The notes below the pieces were generated by a model. That model saw only the letters and a list, made by a program, of their open reading frames with translations. It made no database searches and was not told the origin of the DNA. From positions 4,092,001-4,156,000 of the forward strand of contig NZ_JANIET010000001.1 of NCBI RefSeq assembly GCF_024506435.1: DNA of 64,000 bases, read 5' to 3'. Source of the stretch: Pantoea trifolii (GTDB taxonomy: Bacteria; Pseudomonadota; Gammaproteobacteria; Enterobacterales; Enterobacteriaceae). Made by a program: the position numbers and the translations under genes. Shown here piece by piece: positions 10,803-22,479 of this stretch; the stretch's first letter is position 1; every line of letters starts with the position of its first letter.

Positions 10803-11726
10803 ATGACGAAATCCAGGCAGTTCCGTTCCAAACTTCTGCATCCCCGCTATTGGTTTACCTGGTTTGGGCTAGGTGTGCTGTGGCTGCTGGTGCAACTTCC
10901 TTACCCTATTCTGATCCGGCTTGGCGCTGGCGCTGGCAAATTGTCACGTCACTTCCTCAAGCGTCGCGAACGCATCACCCGCCGTAATATCGAGCTGTGC
11001 TTCCCCAATATTGATGAAGAGAAGAAAGAAGCGATGATCGCCGGCAACTTCGAATCTCTGGGAATGGCGCTGGCAGAAACCGGCATTGCCTGGTTCTGGT
11101 CCGATGCACGCGTACGTCGCTACTTCAAAGTCAGCGGTCTCGAAAATTTGCAGCACGCCCAGAGCCATCAGCGCGGTGTGATGGTAATCGGTGTGCACTT
11201 TATGTCGCTGGAGTTGGGCGGCCGCATTACCGGTTTATGCCAGCCAATGATGGCGATGTACCGTCCGCACAATAATCAGGCGATGGAGTGGGCACAAACC
11301 AAAGGTCGCATGCGTTCAAATAAGGCGATGATTGACCGCCGCGATTTGCGCGGCATGGTGCAGGCGCTGAAAAAAGGCGAAGCGGTGTGGTTCGCACCGG
11401 ATCAGGATTACGGCCCGAAAGGCAGCGTGTTTGCCCCGCTGTTTGCGGTTAAACAAGCGGCGACTACCAACGGCACCTTTGTGCTTTCTCGTCTGGCGAA
11501 ACCGGCGATGCTAACCATCGTGCTGATTCGCAATCAGGATAAAAGTGGTTATCAGCTGATCATTCAGCCAGAACTGGAAAATTATCCGTATGAAGATGAG
11601 GCCGCTGCCGCTGCTTATATGAATCGCGTCATCGAGAAAGAAATTCTGCGCGCACCCGATCAATACCTGTGGCTGCACCGCCGCTTTAAAACCCGCCCGC
11701 CGGGTGAAGCGTCTCTTTATATCTAA
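10803..11726 (+). CDS. lpxP: LpxP, lipid A palmitoleoyl acyltransferase (LpxL/LpxP family)
   Basis: A 307-residue late acyltransferase of lipid A synthesis. One hydrophobic segment near residues 19-36 anchors it to the inner membrane. The catalytic HX4E motif is GVHFMSLELGG with His132 and Glu137. The ending FKTRPPGEASLYI and the stretch CQPMMAMYRPHNNQ resemble E. coli LpxP more than LpxL. LpxP adds palmitoleate instead of laurate to Kdo2-lipid IVA in the cold. The start at 10803 gives the family N-terminus; the frame extends upstream to 10770 without homology. In E. coli lpxP lies elsewhere, so this is a relocated or additional copy. LpxL cannot be fully excluded. Confidence 0.85.
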   Translation: MTKSRQFRSKLLHPRYWFTWFGLGVLWLLVQLPYPILIRLGAGAGKLSRHFLKRRERITRRNIELCFPNIDEEKKEAMIAGNFESLGMALAETGIAWFWSDARVRRYFKVSGLENLQHAQSHQRGVMVIGVHFMSLELGGRITGLCQPMMAMYRPHNNQAMEWAQTKGRMRSNKAMIDRRDLRGMVQALKKGEAVWFAPDQDYGPKGSVFAPLFAVKQAATTNGTFVLSRLAKPAMLTIVLIRNQDKSGYQLIIQPELENYPYEDEAAAAAYMNRVIEKEILRAPDQYLWLHRRFKTRPPGEASLYI

Positions 11727-11864
11727 TCTCTTGATGCAGCGGGTTTTCGCCTGCTGCTCATTTTCTCTACTCACATTTAACAACCATTCTTAACGAAAAA
11801 CAGGTTTGTCAAAATCTGCCCTGCCTCTTGTAATGGTCGCCTCCTCCTCTCTTTGACCAGAGCC

Positions 11865-12613
11865 ATGACATAGCACTTTCATTGCAAATTTTTCGCGCTG
11901 ACCGTTGCCACTGCGCTGCTGGCCAGTTGTGCCAATTCACACGGCTTACACACCAAAAACACCTTGCTTGATGCCAATGCGCTGCAAGCCAATCAATCCC
12001 TGAAAGATGCACATTTCAGCGCCGCGAATTGGCCGAAAAGTGAATGGTGGCAAAGCTTTGACGATGCTCAACTCAATCAGCTGATTTATGAGGCAATGGC
12101 TTCCAGCCCGGATTTACCGGTGGTCAACACGCTGGCAGATAAAGCCAATGCGCAGGTGATTGCCGCCGATGCTGAGCGCTATCCTGATGTCGATCTCAAT
12201 GCCGGTATTACGCGCTCGCGCGTGGCAAAAGTGGATGATCCTCTGCTGGAGGGCAAAAGCTACAGCACGCTGCGCACCGCTAGCGTTGGATTGAGCTACA
12301 CCTTTGATTTGTGGGGCGGCAAAAAAGATGCCGCTGAAGCCGCGTTGGGGCAAGCACGCGCCAGCGAGTTGGATCGTCAGGCTAGCCAGTTAACGTTGGC
12401 TGCGAACGTGACGCGAGCATGGAACAACCTTAATCCCGCCTGGAATAATGCCGAACTGGCACAGCAGAATCTCGAGCGGGCTGCGGGTATCGCCAACATT
12501 CAGCAGCAACATGTTAGCGCCGGACTCACTTCCGGGCTCAACAGATCAATCTTGCGGTGGTGTTGATTGAGGATTTGGGCGGCGGATTCCAGAGCGGCAG
12601 CTCTCAAGTTTGA
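11865..12613 (+). pseudogene. Decayed NodT-family outer-membrane efflux lipoprotein gene
   Basis: An ATG at 11865 is followed two codons later by TAG (11871-11873). The frame then continues as a lipoprotein signal (FALTVATALLASC, Cys in a lipobox) and as the N-terminal half of an RND/EmrAB-type outer-membrane channel: NWPKSEWWQSFDDAQLNQLI, then ASVGLSYTFDLWGGKKDAAE. At about 12539 the frame shifts and the sequence becomes QQINLAVVLIEDLGGGFQS, a typical C-terminal end of the same family, stopping at 12611. Roughly 200-250 middle residues are missing. A start at TTG 11964 would give a 200-residue product without a signal peptide or the barrel second half, so no working protein is expected. No membrane-fusion or pump partner gene is adjacent. 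Confidence 0.85.
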
Positions 12614-12630
12614 AAAGGTCGCCATGAATG
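12614..12630 (+). repeat. Half copy of a palindromic intergenic repeat
   Basis: AAAGGTCGCCATGAATG here is identical to the left arm and loop of the hairpin at 30029-30051. It sits directly after the remnant efflux gene, at the edge of the damaged region. Confidence 0.5.
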
Positions 12631-12707
12631 TGCAAATTTTGCCGGCTGGCATTCTGACGAGCATTGATGAATCATAGTCCGCACTGTGTAATCACCTGCG
12701 GACTATT

Positions 12708-13853
12708 ATGATGGAACAGAATATTGAGGCTGGCTGGTTGCGGCCTCTGATTGCCGACCGACTAACGCCTTACCTCGAAATTGACGCCGCTCGCCTGCAG
12801 CGTAACCTGCAACAGATGCAGCAAAAAGCCGATGCCGCTGGCGTCGCGCTGCGCCCTCACATCAAAACCCATAAAAGTGTCTGGATTGCTGAGCAGCAGC
12901 GCATGCTCGGCGCGCGTGGTATTACCGTATCTAAACCGAGTGAAGGCATCGCTTTTATTCTGGGTGGCGAACGCGATCTGCTGCTGGCTTACCCGATTGT
13001 GCATGCCGGGACGCTGAAAGAGCTGTTAGCGGTGGCCGCACAACATCAGGCGCGCATTACCTGCATTGCTGATAGCGCTAATGGTGTAGCGGCCATAGCA
13101 GCTGCACATCAGCGCCAGCCCGATTGTCTGCTGGCGTTAGCCATTAAGGTGGATGTGGGATTGCACCGCATCGGCGTTGATCCGCACAGCGATACTGCCA
13201 TTACGCTGGCGCAGCAGATTCAGGATGCGGGCCTTACTTTTGCTGGGCTGGTTTCACATGCTGGTCACGCTTATGGCGCGGGCAACGCCGCAGCGATTAC
13301 AGAAGTTGCCCTGCAGGAAATCGCACTCATGCAGGATCTTCAACAGCGCCTGATTGCAGCCGGTTTTGCGCACTGCCCGATTTCGGTCGGTTCAACGCCA
13401 ACGGCATTGGCAGCGCCCGTCGCGCAGGGCAGCGATGAAATCCGTCCAGGCAACTATGCGTTGCTCGATCTCACCGCATGGCGTTTGGGTCTCTGCACGC
13501 CAGATGCATTGGCGCTGAGCGTGGTGACGCGCGTGGTGGCCGTCAATCCGCACTTCGCCATTATCGATGCCGGTTCCAAAATGCTTAGCTCAGACAAAGG
13601 CCCGCACGGCACCAATGCCAGCGGATTTGGTATCGCCGTGGATGAGCATGGCAATCACTTTGAAGTGTTGAAGCTGTCGGAAGAGCATGGTTTCCTGCAA
13701 TACGCCGAGCAGGCGCCAGCCGTTGGTACGCTACTGCGCATTTTCCCTAACCATAGCTGCGCAGTGGTTGCGCAGTCCGATCGCTTCGTGCTGCGCCATG
13801 CTGATGGTGCGGGTGAAGAGCAGGACATTCAGGGGCGCGGCAAGTTTATCTGA
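12708..13853 (+). CDS. D-serine dehydratase / D-threonine aldolase-like PLP enzyme (DSD1 family)
   Basis: A 381-residue fold-type III PLP enzyme with an alanine-racemase-like TIM barrel (about 20-260) and a C-terminal D-serine-dehydratase-like domain. The PLP lysine is expected at Lys53 in RPHIKTHKS. The SVGSTPTA motif resembles a phosphate-binding loop. The late PNHSC element, with His349 and Cys351, matches the zinc ligands of DSD1-type D-serine dehydratases and D-threonine aldolases. Likely reactions are D-serine to pyruvate plus ammonia, or cleavage of D-3-hydroxy amino acids; the substrate cannot be decided from sequence. It stands alone, 94 bases after the efflux pseudogene. A start at the second Met is equally possible. 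Confidence 0.85.
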   Translation: MMEQNIEAGWLRPLIADRLTPYLEIDAARLQRNLQQMQQKADAAGVALRPHIKTHKSVWIAEQQRMLGARGITVSKPSEGIAFILGGERDLLLAYPIVHAGTLKELLAVAAQHQARITCIADSANGVAAIAAAHQRQPDCLLALAIKVDVGLHRIGVDPHSDTAITLAQQIQDAGLTFAGLVSHAGHAYGAGNAAAITEVALQEIALMQDLQQRLIAAGFAHCPISVGSTPTALAAPVAQGSDEIRPGNYALLDLTAWRLGLCTPDALALSVVTRVVAVNPHFAIIDAGSKMLSSDKGPHGTNASGFGIAVDEHGNHFEVLKLSEEHGFLQYAEQAPAVGTLLRIFPNHSCAVVAQSDRFVLRHADGAGEEQDIQGRGKFI

Positions 13854-13964
13854 TTACAGCGTTTTCACGGAAACCGCTGCTGTCCCACACTTCCATGACC
13901 GGGCCGTTTGCAGCCCGGTATCAGCGTGCTTTAATGACTTCTTGTTAGCTCATCAGGAGGTTCC

Positions 13965-14360
13965 ATGCTGCCATCTCAGACAGTCACACTCACGGTCCCA
14001 CGCAACTGGTTAGATTTGTATGAAACCATCTGGAAACCTGAATGCTTTGCCAAATGGGCTAGCGGACTCAGCGCCAGTACGCTGACGCAGGAAGGGAACA
14101 GCTGGAAAGCCAAAGGTCCCGAAGGAACGGTGAAGATTCGCTTTACCCCACACAATCCGTTTGGCGTGATGGATCACTGGATTGATAACGGAAACGGTAA
14201 AGAGATTTATATGCCGATGCGAGTAATTGCTAACGAGCAAGGCGCAGAAGTGGTGATGGTGGTTTACCGTCAACCATTCATGTCTGACGAGAAGTTTGCC
14301 GGGGATGTAGCGTGGGTAAAACGCGACCTCGAACAGCTTCTTCATCTGTTAACTCATTAG
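13965..14360 (+). CDS. SRPBCC-fold (polyketide cyclase-like) small protein
   Basis: A 131-residue soluble protein preceded by an excellent ribosome-binding site (AGGAGG, 7 bases before ATG). The pattern fits a START/SRPBCC helix-grip fold: an N-terminal strand (QTVTLTVPRNWLDLYETIW), a curved sheet with PEGTVKIRFTPHNPFGVMDHWID, and a long C-terminal helix (DEKFAGDVAWVKRDLEQLLHLL). Such proteins bind hydrophobic ligands; no catalytic role can be deduced. A GC-rich hairpin (ACCGGGC, 13898-13904, with GCCCGGT, 13913-13919) lies just upstream and may terminate the preceding gene. Confidence 0.65.
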   Translation: MLPSQTVTLTVPRNWLDLYETIWKPECFAKWASGLSASTLTQEGNSWKAKGPEGTVKIRFTPHNPFGVMDHWIDNGNGKEIYMPMRVIANEQGAEVVMVVYRQPFMSDEKFAGDVAWVKRDLEQLLHLLTH

Positions 14361-14796
14361 AATCAATGGATTATGCAGTGCTCGCCTCTTTAACGCATGC
14401 TGGAATCAATCAATAAAAATCGGTTACTTTTTTGCTCAGTAGCGTTTAACTGTTTTGTTCAAACCTTCATGTGTTTATCTGTTATTCACCAGCCCGGCTT
14501 AAGCATCCTCAGCAGGAAAATTCCTGGTGAGGATGTGCATGAAAATGCTGAGTCACTCTGATTTATCAAAGTTTTTTCTAATTACCTCTAACATTTCTTC
14601 ATTCACCAGTCCTGAATGAAGAAATGTACTAATAAATAGTAAATCACTCGCCTTATACATTCTGATGCAAATTCTGAAACCATTTATTCCTGCGGTCTAT
14701 TTATAGGAGTTTTCTGATGGTGTTAATTTAATTAAAACACGGTATAACTCTTTCCACACACAGCAGTAACCATAATAACAACAGCAGGGAAATAAC
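14361..14796. other. 436-base AT-rich intergenic region with two hairpins
   Basis: No gene is supported here. The composition is clearly richer in A+T than the neighbouring core genes. Two strong inverted repeats stand out: one at 14504-14535 (15-bp arms with one mismatch and a 2-base loop) and one at 14592-14626 (14-bp perfect arms, 7-base loop). Neither is followed by a T run. The end of the region carries AGGGAA, the ribosome-binding site of the next gene. Confidence 0.6.
14592..14626. repeat. Perfect 14-bp inverted repeat
   Basis: CATTTCTTCATTCA (14592-14605) and TGAATGAAGAAATG (14613-14626) are exact reverse complements around a 7-base loop. It could be an RNA hairpin, an operator for a dimeric regulator, or a remnant of a mobile element end. 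Confidence 0.7.
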
Positions 14797-15063
14797 ATGG
14801 ATCGCTCAACCTATCCTTTGTTATCAGAAAAAGAATTTGTTGAGATTGCCAGGCGGATGCTGGCCGGGGAATATATAAACGCAAAGGGATTTTATAATGA
14901 TCTTACGGATTTCCTCCGCACAGGAGGAGATACCATTAAGACAACAACACCATTAAGCGCCAGGGGCATCTTTATTAATTCAGAACATCATTTAATTGCG
15001 AGCATCTTTACGTGGCAAAACCTGAAAGGTATATCAGGGTTGCGTCAGGAATCGCTGCATTAA
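14797..15063 (+). CDS. Small hypothetical protein, unrecognised
   Basis: An 88-codon frame with a good ribosome-binding site (AGGGAA, 6-9 bases before ATG). I do not recognise a family. The N-terminal 45 residues look helical (EKEFVEIARRMLAGEY, NDLTDFLRTGGD), and the rest is mixed with two predicted strands. There is no signal peptide or membrane segment, and no cysteine. Codon use is more AT-rich than the core genes, suggesting transfer. It lies 74 bases before the truncated flippase on the same strand. It could be a regulatory or adaptor protein, but that is a guess. Confidence 0.55.
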   Translation: MDRSTYPLLSEKEFVEIARRMLAGEYINAKGFYNDLTDFLRTGGDTIKTTTPLSARGIFINSEHHLIASIFTWQNLKGISGLRQESLH

Positions 15064-15137
15064 TGTGACCTGTGCTTTGGCCTGTGGCCAGAGTAAACCC
15101 TTAATTGCACTGGTACATGTACCATAATGAGCAGGAT

Positions 15138-15782
15138 ATGGCGATAAGAGAAAAAAATCTGACCAACGCTAAATGGTCAATTTTGTCATCGATTAAAATC
15201 GTCGGCATTGGTGTTTTACAACTTTCACTTCTGGCACAAATACTCCAGGCAAACGAGTTAGATCTACTCGCCATTGCTATTGTGATGTTATTAATTATTG
15301 ATACGCTGGCCGATCGCGGATTTGGTAATAAAATTATTAGAAGTAAAAACCTGAATAACAGCGATCTCTCAATATTGTATTGGGGGAATGTATTAAGCGG
15401 ACTGGCAATATTTGCTGCACTGTTTATCGGCAGCGATATTTCCAGTCGTATAATGAATCAGCCCGAAATGGCAATCATGCTGGAGATGATGTCGGTCATA
15501 TTCATCATTATTCCGCAGGGACAACATTATCGCGCCATATTACAGCGAGAAAACCAATTTTCGCGTATCGCTTTTGCGGAAATATCTTCTGTGCTGGTGG
15601 GATTGGGCGTCACGCTGTTTACCGTGTGGCTAACACCTTCAGTGCTATGCGCCATCTGGGGCTACCTCGCGATGGTATCCATCAGAATGCTGATCTACTG
15701 CTACTACGGGCGCTCCTGGTTCCAGCCAGAATACCGTTTTAGCCTGAAAAGTTTCGCTAACGTGCGAGCAAGAAACGGATAA
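15138..15782 (+). pseudogene. Truncated WzxC-like polysaccharide flippase
   Basis: The 214-residue product matches the N-terminal half of WzxC, the colanic acid repeat-unit exporter (MOP superfamily): AIREKNLTNAKWSILSS, LLIIDTLADRGFGNKII, VIFIIIPQGQHYRAILQRE, and FSLKSFANVRARNG at the end. E. coli WzxC is about 490 residues, so more than half, including later transmembrane helices, is gone. The reading frame ends in two stop codons and then a terminator; no continuing fragment was seen downstream. ATG 15138 aligns with the family start. No other capsule genes are nearby, so this looks like an isolated remnant. It might still be translated as about five to six membrane helices. Confidence 0.75.
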
Positions 15783-15831
15783 TAAAAACAAGTCTGTATG
15801 GTGGGCTCTGGGCATCTGAAAAGATGCGTTC

Positions 15832-15860
15832 GCGTGCTGGTCGCCAGCACGCTTTTTTCT
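15832..15860 (+). terminator. Terminator after the flippase remnant
   Basis: GCGTGCTGG (15832-15840) pairs with CCAGCACGC (15844-15852) over a 3-base loop, followed by TTTTTTCTTTTT. This is a strong intrinsic terminator for plus-strand transcription, and it ends just before the convergent regulator gene. Confidence 0.9.
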
Positions 15861-15862
15861 TT

Positions 15863-16555
15863 TTAGGCTTCCAGTAACTCTTCCAGTGATTGGAAACTGA
15901 GTTCACTTAACTTGCCGTTACGCTGTAAGCGCAGCCAACTCACTATCATGCGTAACTCATCAATCACCATATACAGATCGGCCATATCATTTTTGCTTCT
16001 AACCTGCAGTCGCGACAATGCATTGAGCTTGTGTGCATTCACGGTTTTATGACTGATGCCTAAGCGGATGCCGATGTGCTCGATGCTGTAACCCCACGCC
16101 AACATCAGTAGCACCCTTAATTGCCTGTCTGGCAGAAGAATATCCGCGCCTTCTACTAACTGAATCTGGGCATTGGTATTGATGCTGGTGAGCAGGCGGC
16201 TGGAAAGCATTTGGCGCGAGGATTTTAAATCCAAAACAGTGAGAGAAGGCAGATAACGACTGAGCGCATGCATCAGCGGTAACAAACGTCGCGTGAGGAC
16301 CACGATTTGCATCGCGGGAAACTGCTGCTGCAAAGCGTAAAGCACTTTTAAGGTGCCGGTTAGCGGCATATTTTCATGAAAGATACAGACCAGCAAACGC
16401 GGTTTCATCTTCTCACACTTCGCCATCACCGTGCTGAGTGACCACAGTTCATGCACCTGACACGCCACAGGTAACCTGGACAAAAGACTCTCAAGCCCCA
16501 GCGCTGCCAGTTTGTCAGAGGAGAAAAAGAGAATGTCTTCGTTGCGAGTTTTCAT
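15863..16555 (-). CDS. LuxR-type helix-turn-helix regulator with degenerate receiver
   Basis: A 230-residue protein. The C-terminal part (about 140-195) is a LuxR/FixJ-type DNA-binding domain: LPDRQLRVLLMLAWGYSIEH, GISHKTVNAHKLNALSRLQV. The N-terminal 120 residues have the alternating strand/helix pattern of a response-regulator receiver but lack the acidic pocket and a clear phosphoacceptor Asp, as in RcsA-like auxiliary regulators. This suggests partner binding or ligand control instead of phosphorylation. Its targets are unknown. It is convergent with the flippase remnant and divergent from yicG; a 7-bp inverted repeat upstream (16670-16694) is a candidate operator. Confidence 0.75.
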   Translation of the reverse strand: MKTRNEDILFFSSDKLAALGLESLLSRLPVACQVHELWSLSTVMAKCEKMKPRLLVCIFHENMPLTGTLKVLYALQQQFPAMQIVVLTRRLLPLMHALSRYLPSLTVLDLKSSRQMLSSRLLTSINTNAQIQLVEGADILLPDRQLRVLLMLAWGYSIEHIGIRLGISHKTVNAHKLNALSRLQVRSKNDMADLYMVIDELRMIVSWLRLQRNGKLSELSFQSLEELLEA

Positions 16556-16669
16556 GCCTGTCCAATAGTTGCTATGCGTGATACCTGAGAGCGGAAAGCC
16601 GGGTTTATTTGCCAGTAATCACGTACGACACAAACTGGATGGAACTTAAGAAGAAAGGCTCTTAGCCTC

Positions 16670-16694
16670 TTCGCATCATTTATACTTATGCGAA
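16670..16694. promoter_or_regulatory. Inverted repeat TTCGCAT-N11-ATGCGAA
   Basis: Perfect 7-bp arms (16670-16676, 16688-16694) flank an AT-rich centre containing TATACT. It lies between the divergent LuxR-type gene and yicG, where an operator overlapping a promoter would be expected. The spacing (18 bases centre to centre) is unusual for a simple dimer site. Confidence 0.35.
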
Positions 16695-16846
16695 AAGGTC
16701 ATTAACTCTCGATTTATCCCGCCCGTTAAGCCTGTTAGCATGCTCGCCATCAAAATGCCTAATCCGATAGCACTGTATTTAGAAAATCTCAGTGGTCTAC
16801 ACTCTGGGAAATCTTTAGCCTTGCCGCCAATTTATTGGAGTGCTCT

Positions 16847-19178
<2,332 letters not shown>

Positions 19179-19237
19179 CAGCGCAGCCATTTACCAGCCA
19201 TGAAAATTGCGCGCTGGAGGCAGATTCCAGAGATTAA

Positions 19238-20011
<774 letters not shown>

Positions 20012-20068
20012 ATTCACTTTCAGTATTATGCCCAGTCATTTCTTCATCATCTGTGGAGTAGCACACCT

Positions 20069-20344
20069 ATGGCACGCGTAACCGTTCAGGACGCAGTAGA
20101 GAAAGTTGGTAACCGTTTTGACCTGGTGTTGGTCGCTGCACGTCGTGCACGTCAGATGCAGGTAGGCGGTAAAGATGCGCTGGTTCCGGAAGAGAACGAT
20201 AAGCCAACCGTTATCGCCCTGCGCGAAATCGAAGAAGGTCTGATCACTACCCAGATTCTGGATGTCCGTGATCGTCAGGAACAGCATGAGCAGGAAGCCG
20301 CTGAGTTACAAGCCGTTACCGCTATCGCTGAAGGTCGTCGTTAA
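20069..20344 (+). CDS. rpoZ: RNA polymerase omega subunit
   Basis: A 91-residue omega subunit with the family N-terminus [20 protein letters not shown] and the conserved ARRARQM element that contacts beta-prime. Omega helps fold beta-prime and forms part of one ppGpp-binding site on RNA polymerase. It lies 57 bases after gmk and 20 bases before spoT, so production of the alarmone-sensing subunit and the alarmone enzyme is linked by operon structure. Confidence 0.97.
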   Translation: MARVTVQDAVEKVGNRFDLVLVAARRARQMQVGGKDALVPEENDKPTVIALREIEEGLITTQILDVRDRQEQHEQEAAELQAVTAIAEGRR

Positions 20345-20364
20345 CAGCACTTCGCAGGTCGCCC

Positions 20365-22476
20365 TTGTATCTGTTTGAAAGCCTCAATCAACTGATTGAA
20401 AAATACTTGCCTGAGGAGCAAATCAAGCGCCTCAAGCAAGCTTATCTAGTCGCGCGTGATGCTCACGAGGGTCAAACACGCTCCAGCGGCGAGCCTTATA
20501 TCACCCATCCTGTTGCTGTTGCCTGCATTCTGGCCGAGATGAAACTCGACCATGAAACGCTAATGGCGGCGCTGCTGCATGACGTGATTGAAGATACGCC
20601 CGCCACTTACCAGGATATGGAACAGCTGTTTGGTAAAAGCGTTGCCGAACTGGTGGAAGGTGTATCCAAGCTCGATAAGCTGAAGTTCCGCGACAAGAAA
20701 GAAGCGCAGGCTGAAAACTTCCGCAAAATGATCATGGCGATGGTGCAGGATATCCGCGTCATCTTGATCAAACTGGCTGACCGCACGCACAACATGCGCA
20801 CGCTCGGCGCGTTACGTCCGGATAAAAAACGCCGTATCGCGCTGGAAACGCTGGAGATTTACAGTCCTCTGGCGCACCGCCTTGGTATTCATCACCTGAA
20901 AACAGAACTGGAAGAGCTCGGCTTTGAAGCGCTCTACCCGAACCGTTTCCGCGTGATTAAAGAGGTGGTGAAAGCGGCGCGCGGTAACCGTAAAGAGATG
21001 ATTCAGAAGATCCTTGCTGAAATCGACGGTCGCTTACAGGAAGCAGGCATTCCCTGCCGCGTAAGTGGACGCGAAAAACATCTCTACTCGATCTACCGCA
21101 AAATGCACCTGAAAGAGCAGCGTTTTCACTCGATCATGGATATCTATGCTTTTCGCGTCATCGTGAAAGATCTGGATACCTGCTATCGCGTGCTCGGACA
21201 GATGCACAGCTTGTACAAACCGCGTCCCGGACGCGTGAAAGATTACATCGCCATTCCCAAGGCCAACGGCTATCAATCGCTGCATACCTCAATGATTGGC
21301 CCGCACGGCGTGCCGGTTGAAGTGCAGATCCGTACTGAAGATATGGATCAGATGGCAGAAATGGGTGTGGCAGCACACTGGGCGTATAAAGAGAGCGGCG
21401 AAGTCAGCGGCACCACCGCGCAGATTCGTGCTCAACGCTGGCTACAAAGCCTGCTGGAGCTGCAACAAAGCGCCGGTAGCTCATTTGAATTTATCGAAAG
21501 CGTGAAATCCGATCTCTTCCCGGATGAGATCTACGTGTTCACGCCGGAAGGCCGCATCGTCGAATTACCTGCTGGCGCCACGCCGGTCGATTTCGCCTAT
21601 GCAGTGCATACCGATATCGGTCATGCCTGCGTCGGCGCACGCGTCGATCGCCAGCCTTACCCGCTGTCACAATCGCTGACCAGCGGTCAAACCATTGAAA
21701 TCATTACCGCGCCGGGCGCTCGCCCGAACGCTGCCTGGCTCAATTTTGTCGTCAGCTCGAAAGCACGCGCCAAAATCCGTCAGCTGCTGAAAAACCTCAA
21801 ACGTGAAGACTCCGTCAACCTTGGTCGTCGTCTGTTGAGCCACGCGCTCGGCGGCAGCAAGAAGCTGGCAGAGATTCCAGTTGAGAACATTCAGCACGAA
21901 CTTGAGCGCATGAAGCTGATCGCTATCGATGATTTGCTGGCAGAAATCGGCTTAGGCAACGCCATGAGCGTGGTGGTGGCGAAGAACTTGCTGCAATCCG
22001 GCAATGAAGAGCCGCAGAGCAATAGCAAACGTAAAAAGCTGCCGATCAAAGGCGCGGATGGCGTGCTGATTACCTTCGCCAAATGCTGCCGTCCGATTCC
22101 TGGTGACCCGATTGTGGCGCACGTCAGTCCCGGCAAAGGTTTGGTGGTGCATCACGAATCCTGCCGTAACATTCGCGGCTACCAAAAAGAGCCTGAAAAG
22201 TTCATGCCGGTAGAGTGGGATAAAGTGACCGATCAGGAATTTGTCGCTGAGATTAAAGTCGACATGTTCAATCATCAGGGCGCACTGGCGAATCTGACTG
22301 CGGCAATCAACACCGCCGGTTCCAATATTCAGAGCCTGAATACCGAAGAGCGTGATGGTCGCGTGTATAGCGCCTTTATCCGTCTCACCGCGAACGATCG
22401 CGTCCATCTGGCAAATATTATGCGCAAAATCCGCGTAATGCCGGACGTGATCAAAGTTCACCGCAACCGTAATTAG
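20365..22476 (+). CDS. spoT: SpoT, bifunctional (p)ppGpp synthetase/hydrolase
   Basis: A 703-residue long RelA/SpoT homologue. The HD hydrolase domain (about 45-145) keeps the His72-Asp73 pair in LLHDVIED. The synthetase domain (about 230-345), the TGS domain (about 386-447, IYVFTPEGRIVELPAGATPV), a zinc-finger-like region (FAKCCRPIPGD) and the C-terminal ACT domain (about 627-703) follow. The start is TTG at 20365, giving MYLFESLNQLIEKYL, the same unusual start used in E. coli. SpoT degrades ppGpp and makes it weakly under fatty-acid, carbon or iron limitation. It is 20 bases after rpoZ and 3 bases before trmH. Confidence 0.97.
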   Translation: MYLFESLNQLIEKYLPEEQIKRLKQAYLVARDAHEGQTRSSGEPYITHPVAVACILAEMKLDHETLMAALLHDVIEDTPATYQDMEQLFGKSVAELVEGVSKLDKLKFRDKKEAQAENFRKMIMAMVQDIRVILIKLADRTHNMRTLGALRPDKKRRIALETLEIYSPLAHRLGIHHLKTELEELGFEALYPNRFRVIKEVVKAARGNRKEMIQKILAEIDGRLQEAGIPCRVSGREKHLYSIYRKMHLKEQRFHSIMDIYAFRVIVKDLDTCYRVLGQMHSLYKPRPGRVKDYIAIPKANGYQSLHTSMIGPHGVPVEVQIRTEDMDQMAEMGVAAHWAYKESGEVSGTTAQIRAQRWLQSLLELQQSAGSSFEFIESVKSDLFPDEIYVFTPEGRIVELPAGATPVDFAYAVHTDIGHACVGARVDRQPYPLSQSLTSGQTIEIITAPGARPNAAWLNFVVSSKARAKIRQLLKNLKREDSVNLGRRLLSHALGGSKKLAEIPVENIQHELERMKLIAIDDLLAEIGLGNAMSVVVAKNLLQSGNEEPQSNSKRKKLPIKGADGVLITFAKCCRPIPGDPIVAHVSPGKGLVVHHESCRNIRGYQKEPEKFMPVEWDKVTDQEFVAEIKVDMFNHQGALANLTAAINTAGSNIQSLNTEERDGRVYSAFIRLTANDRVHLANIMRKIRVMPDVIKVHRNRN

Positions 22477-22479
22477 TCC

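Noticed and set aside
11964..12566. Intact 200-residue efflux protein starting at TTG 11964
   Set aside because: The lipoprotein signal and ATG lie upstream behind an in-frame stop, and the true C-terminal sequence follows in another frame, so the locus is a remnant.
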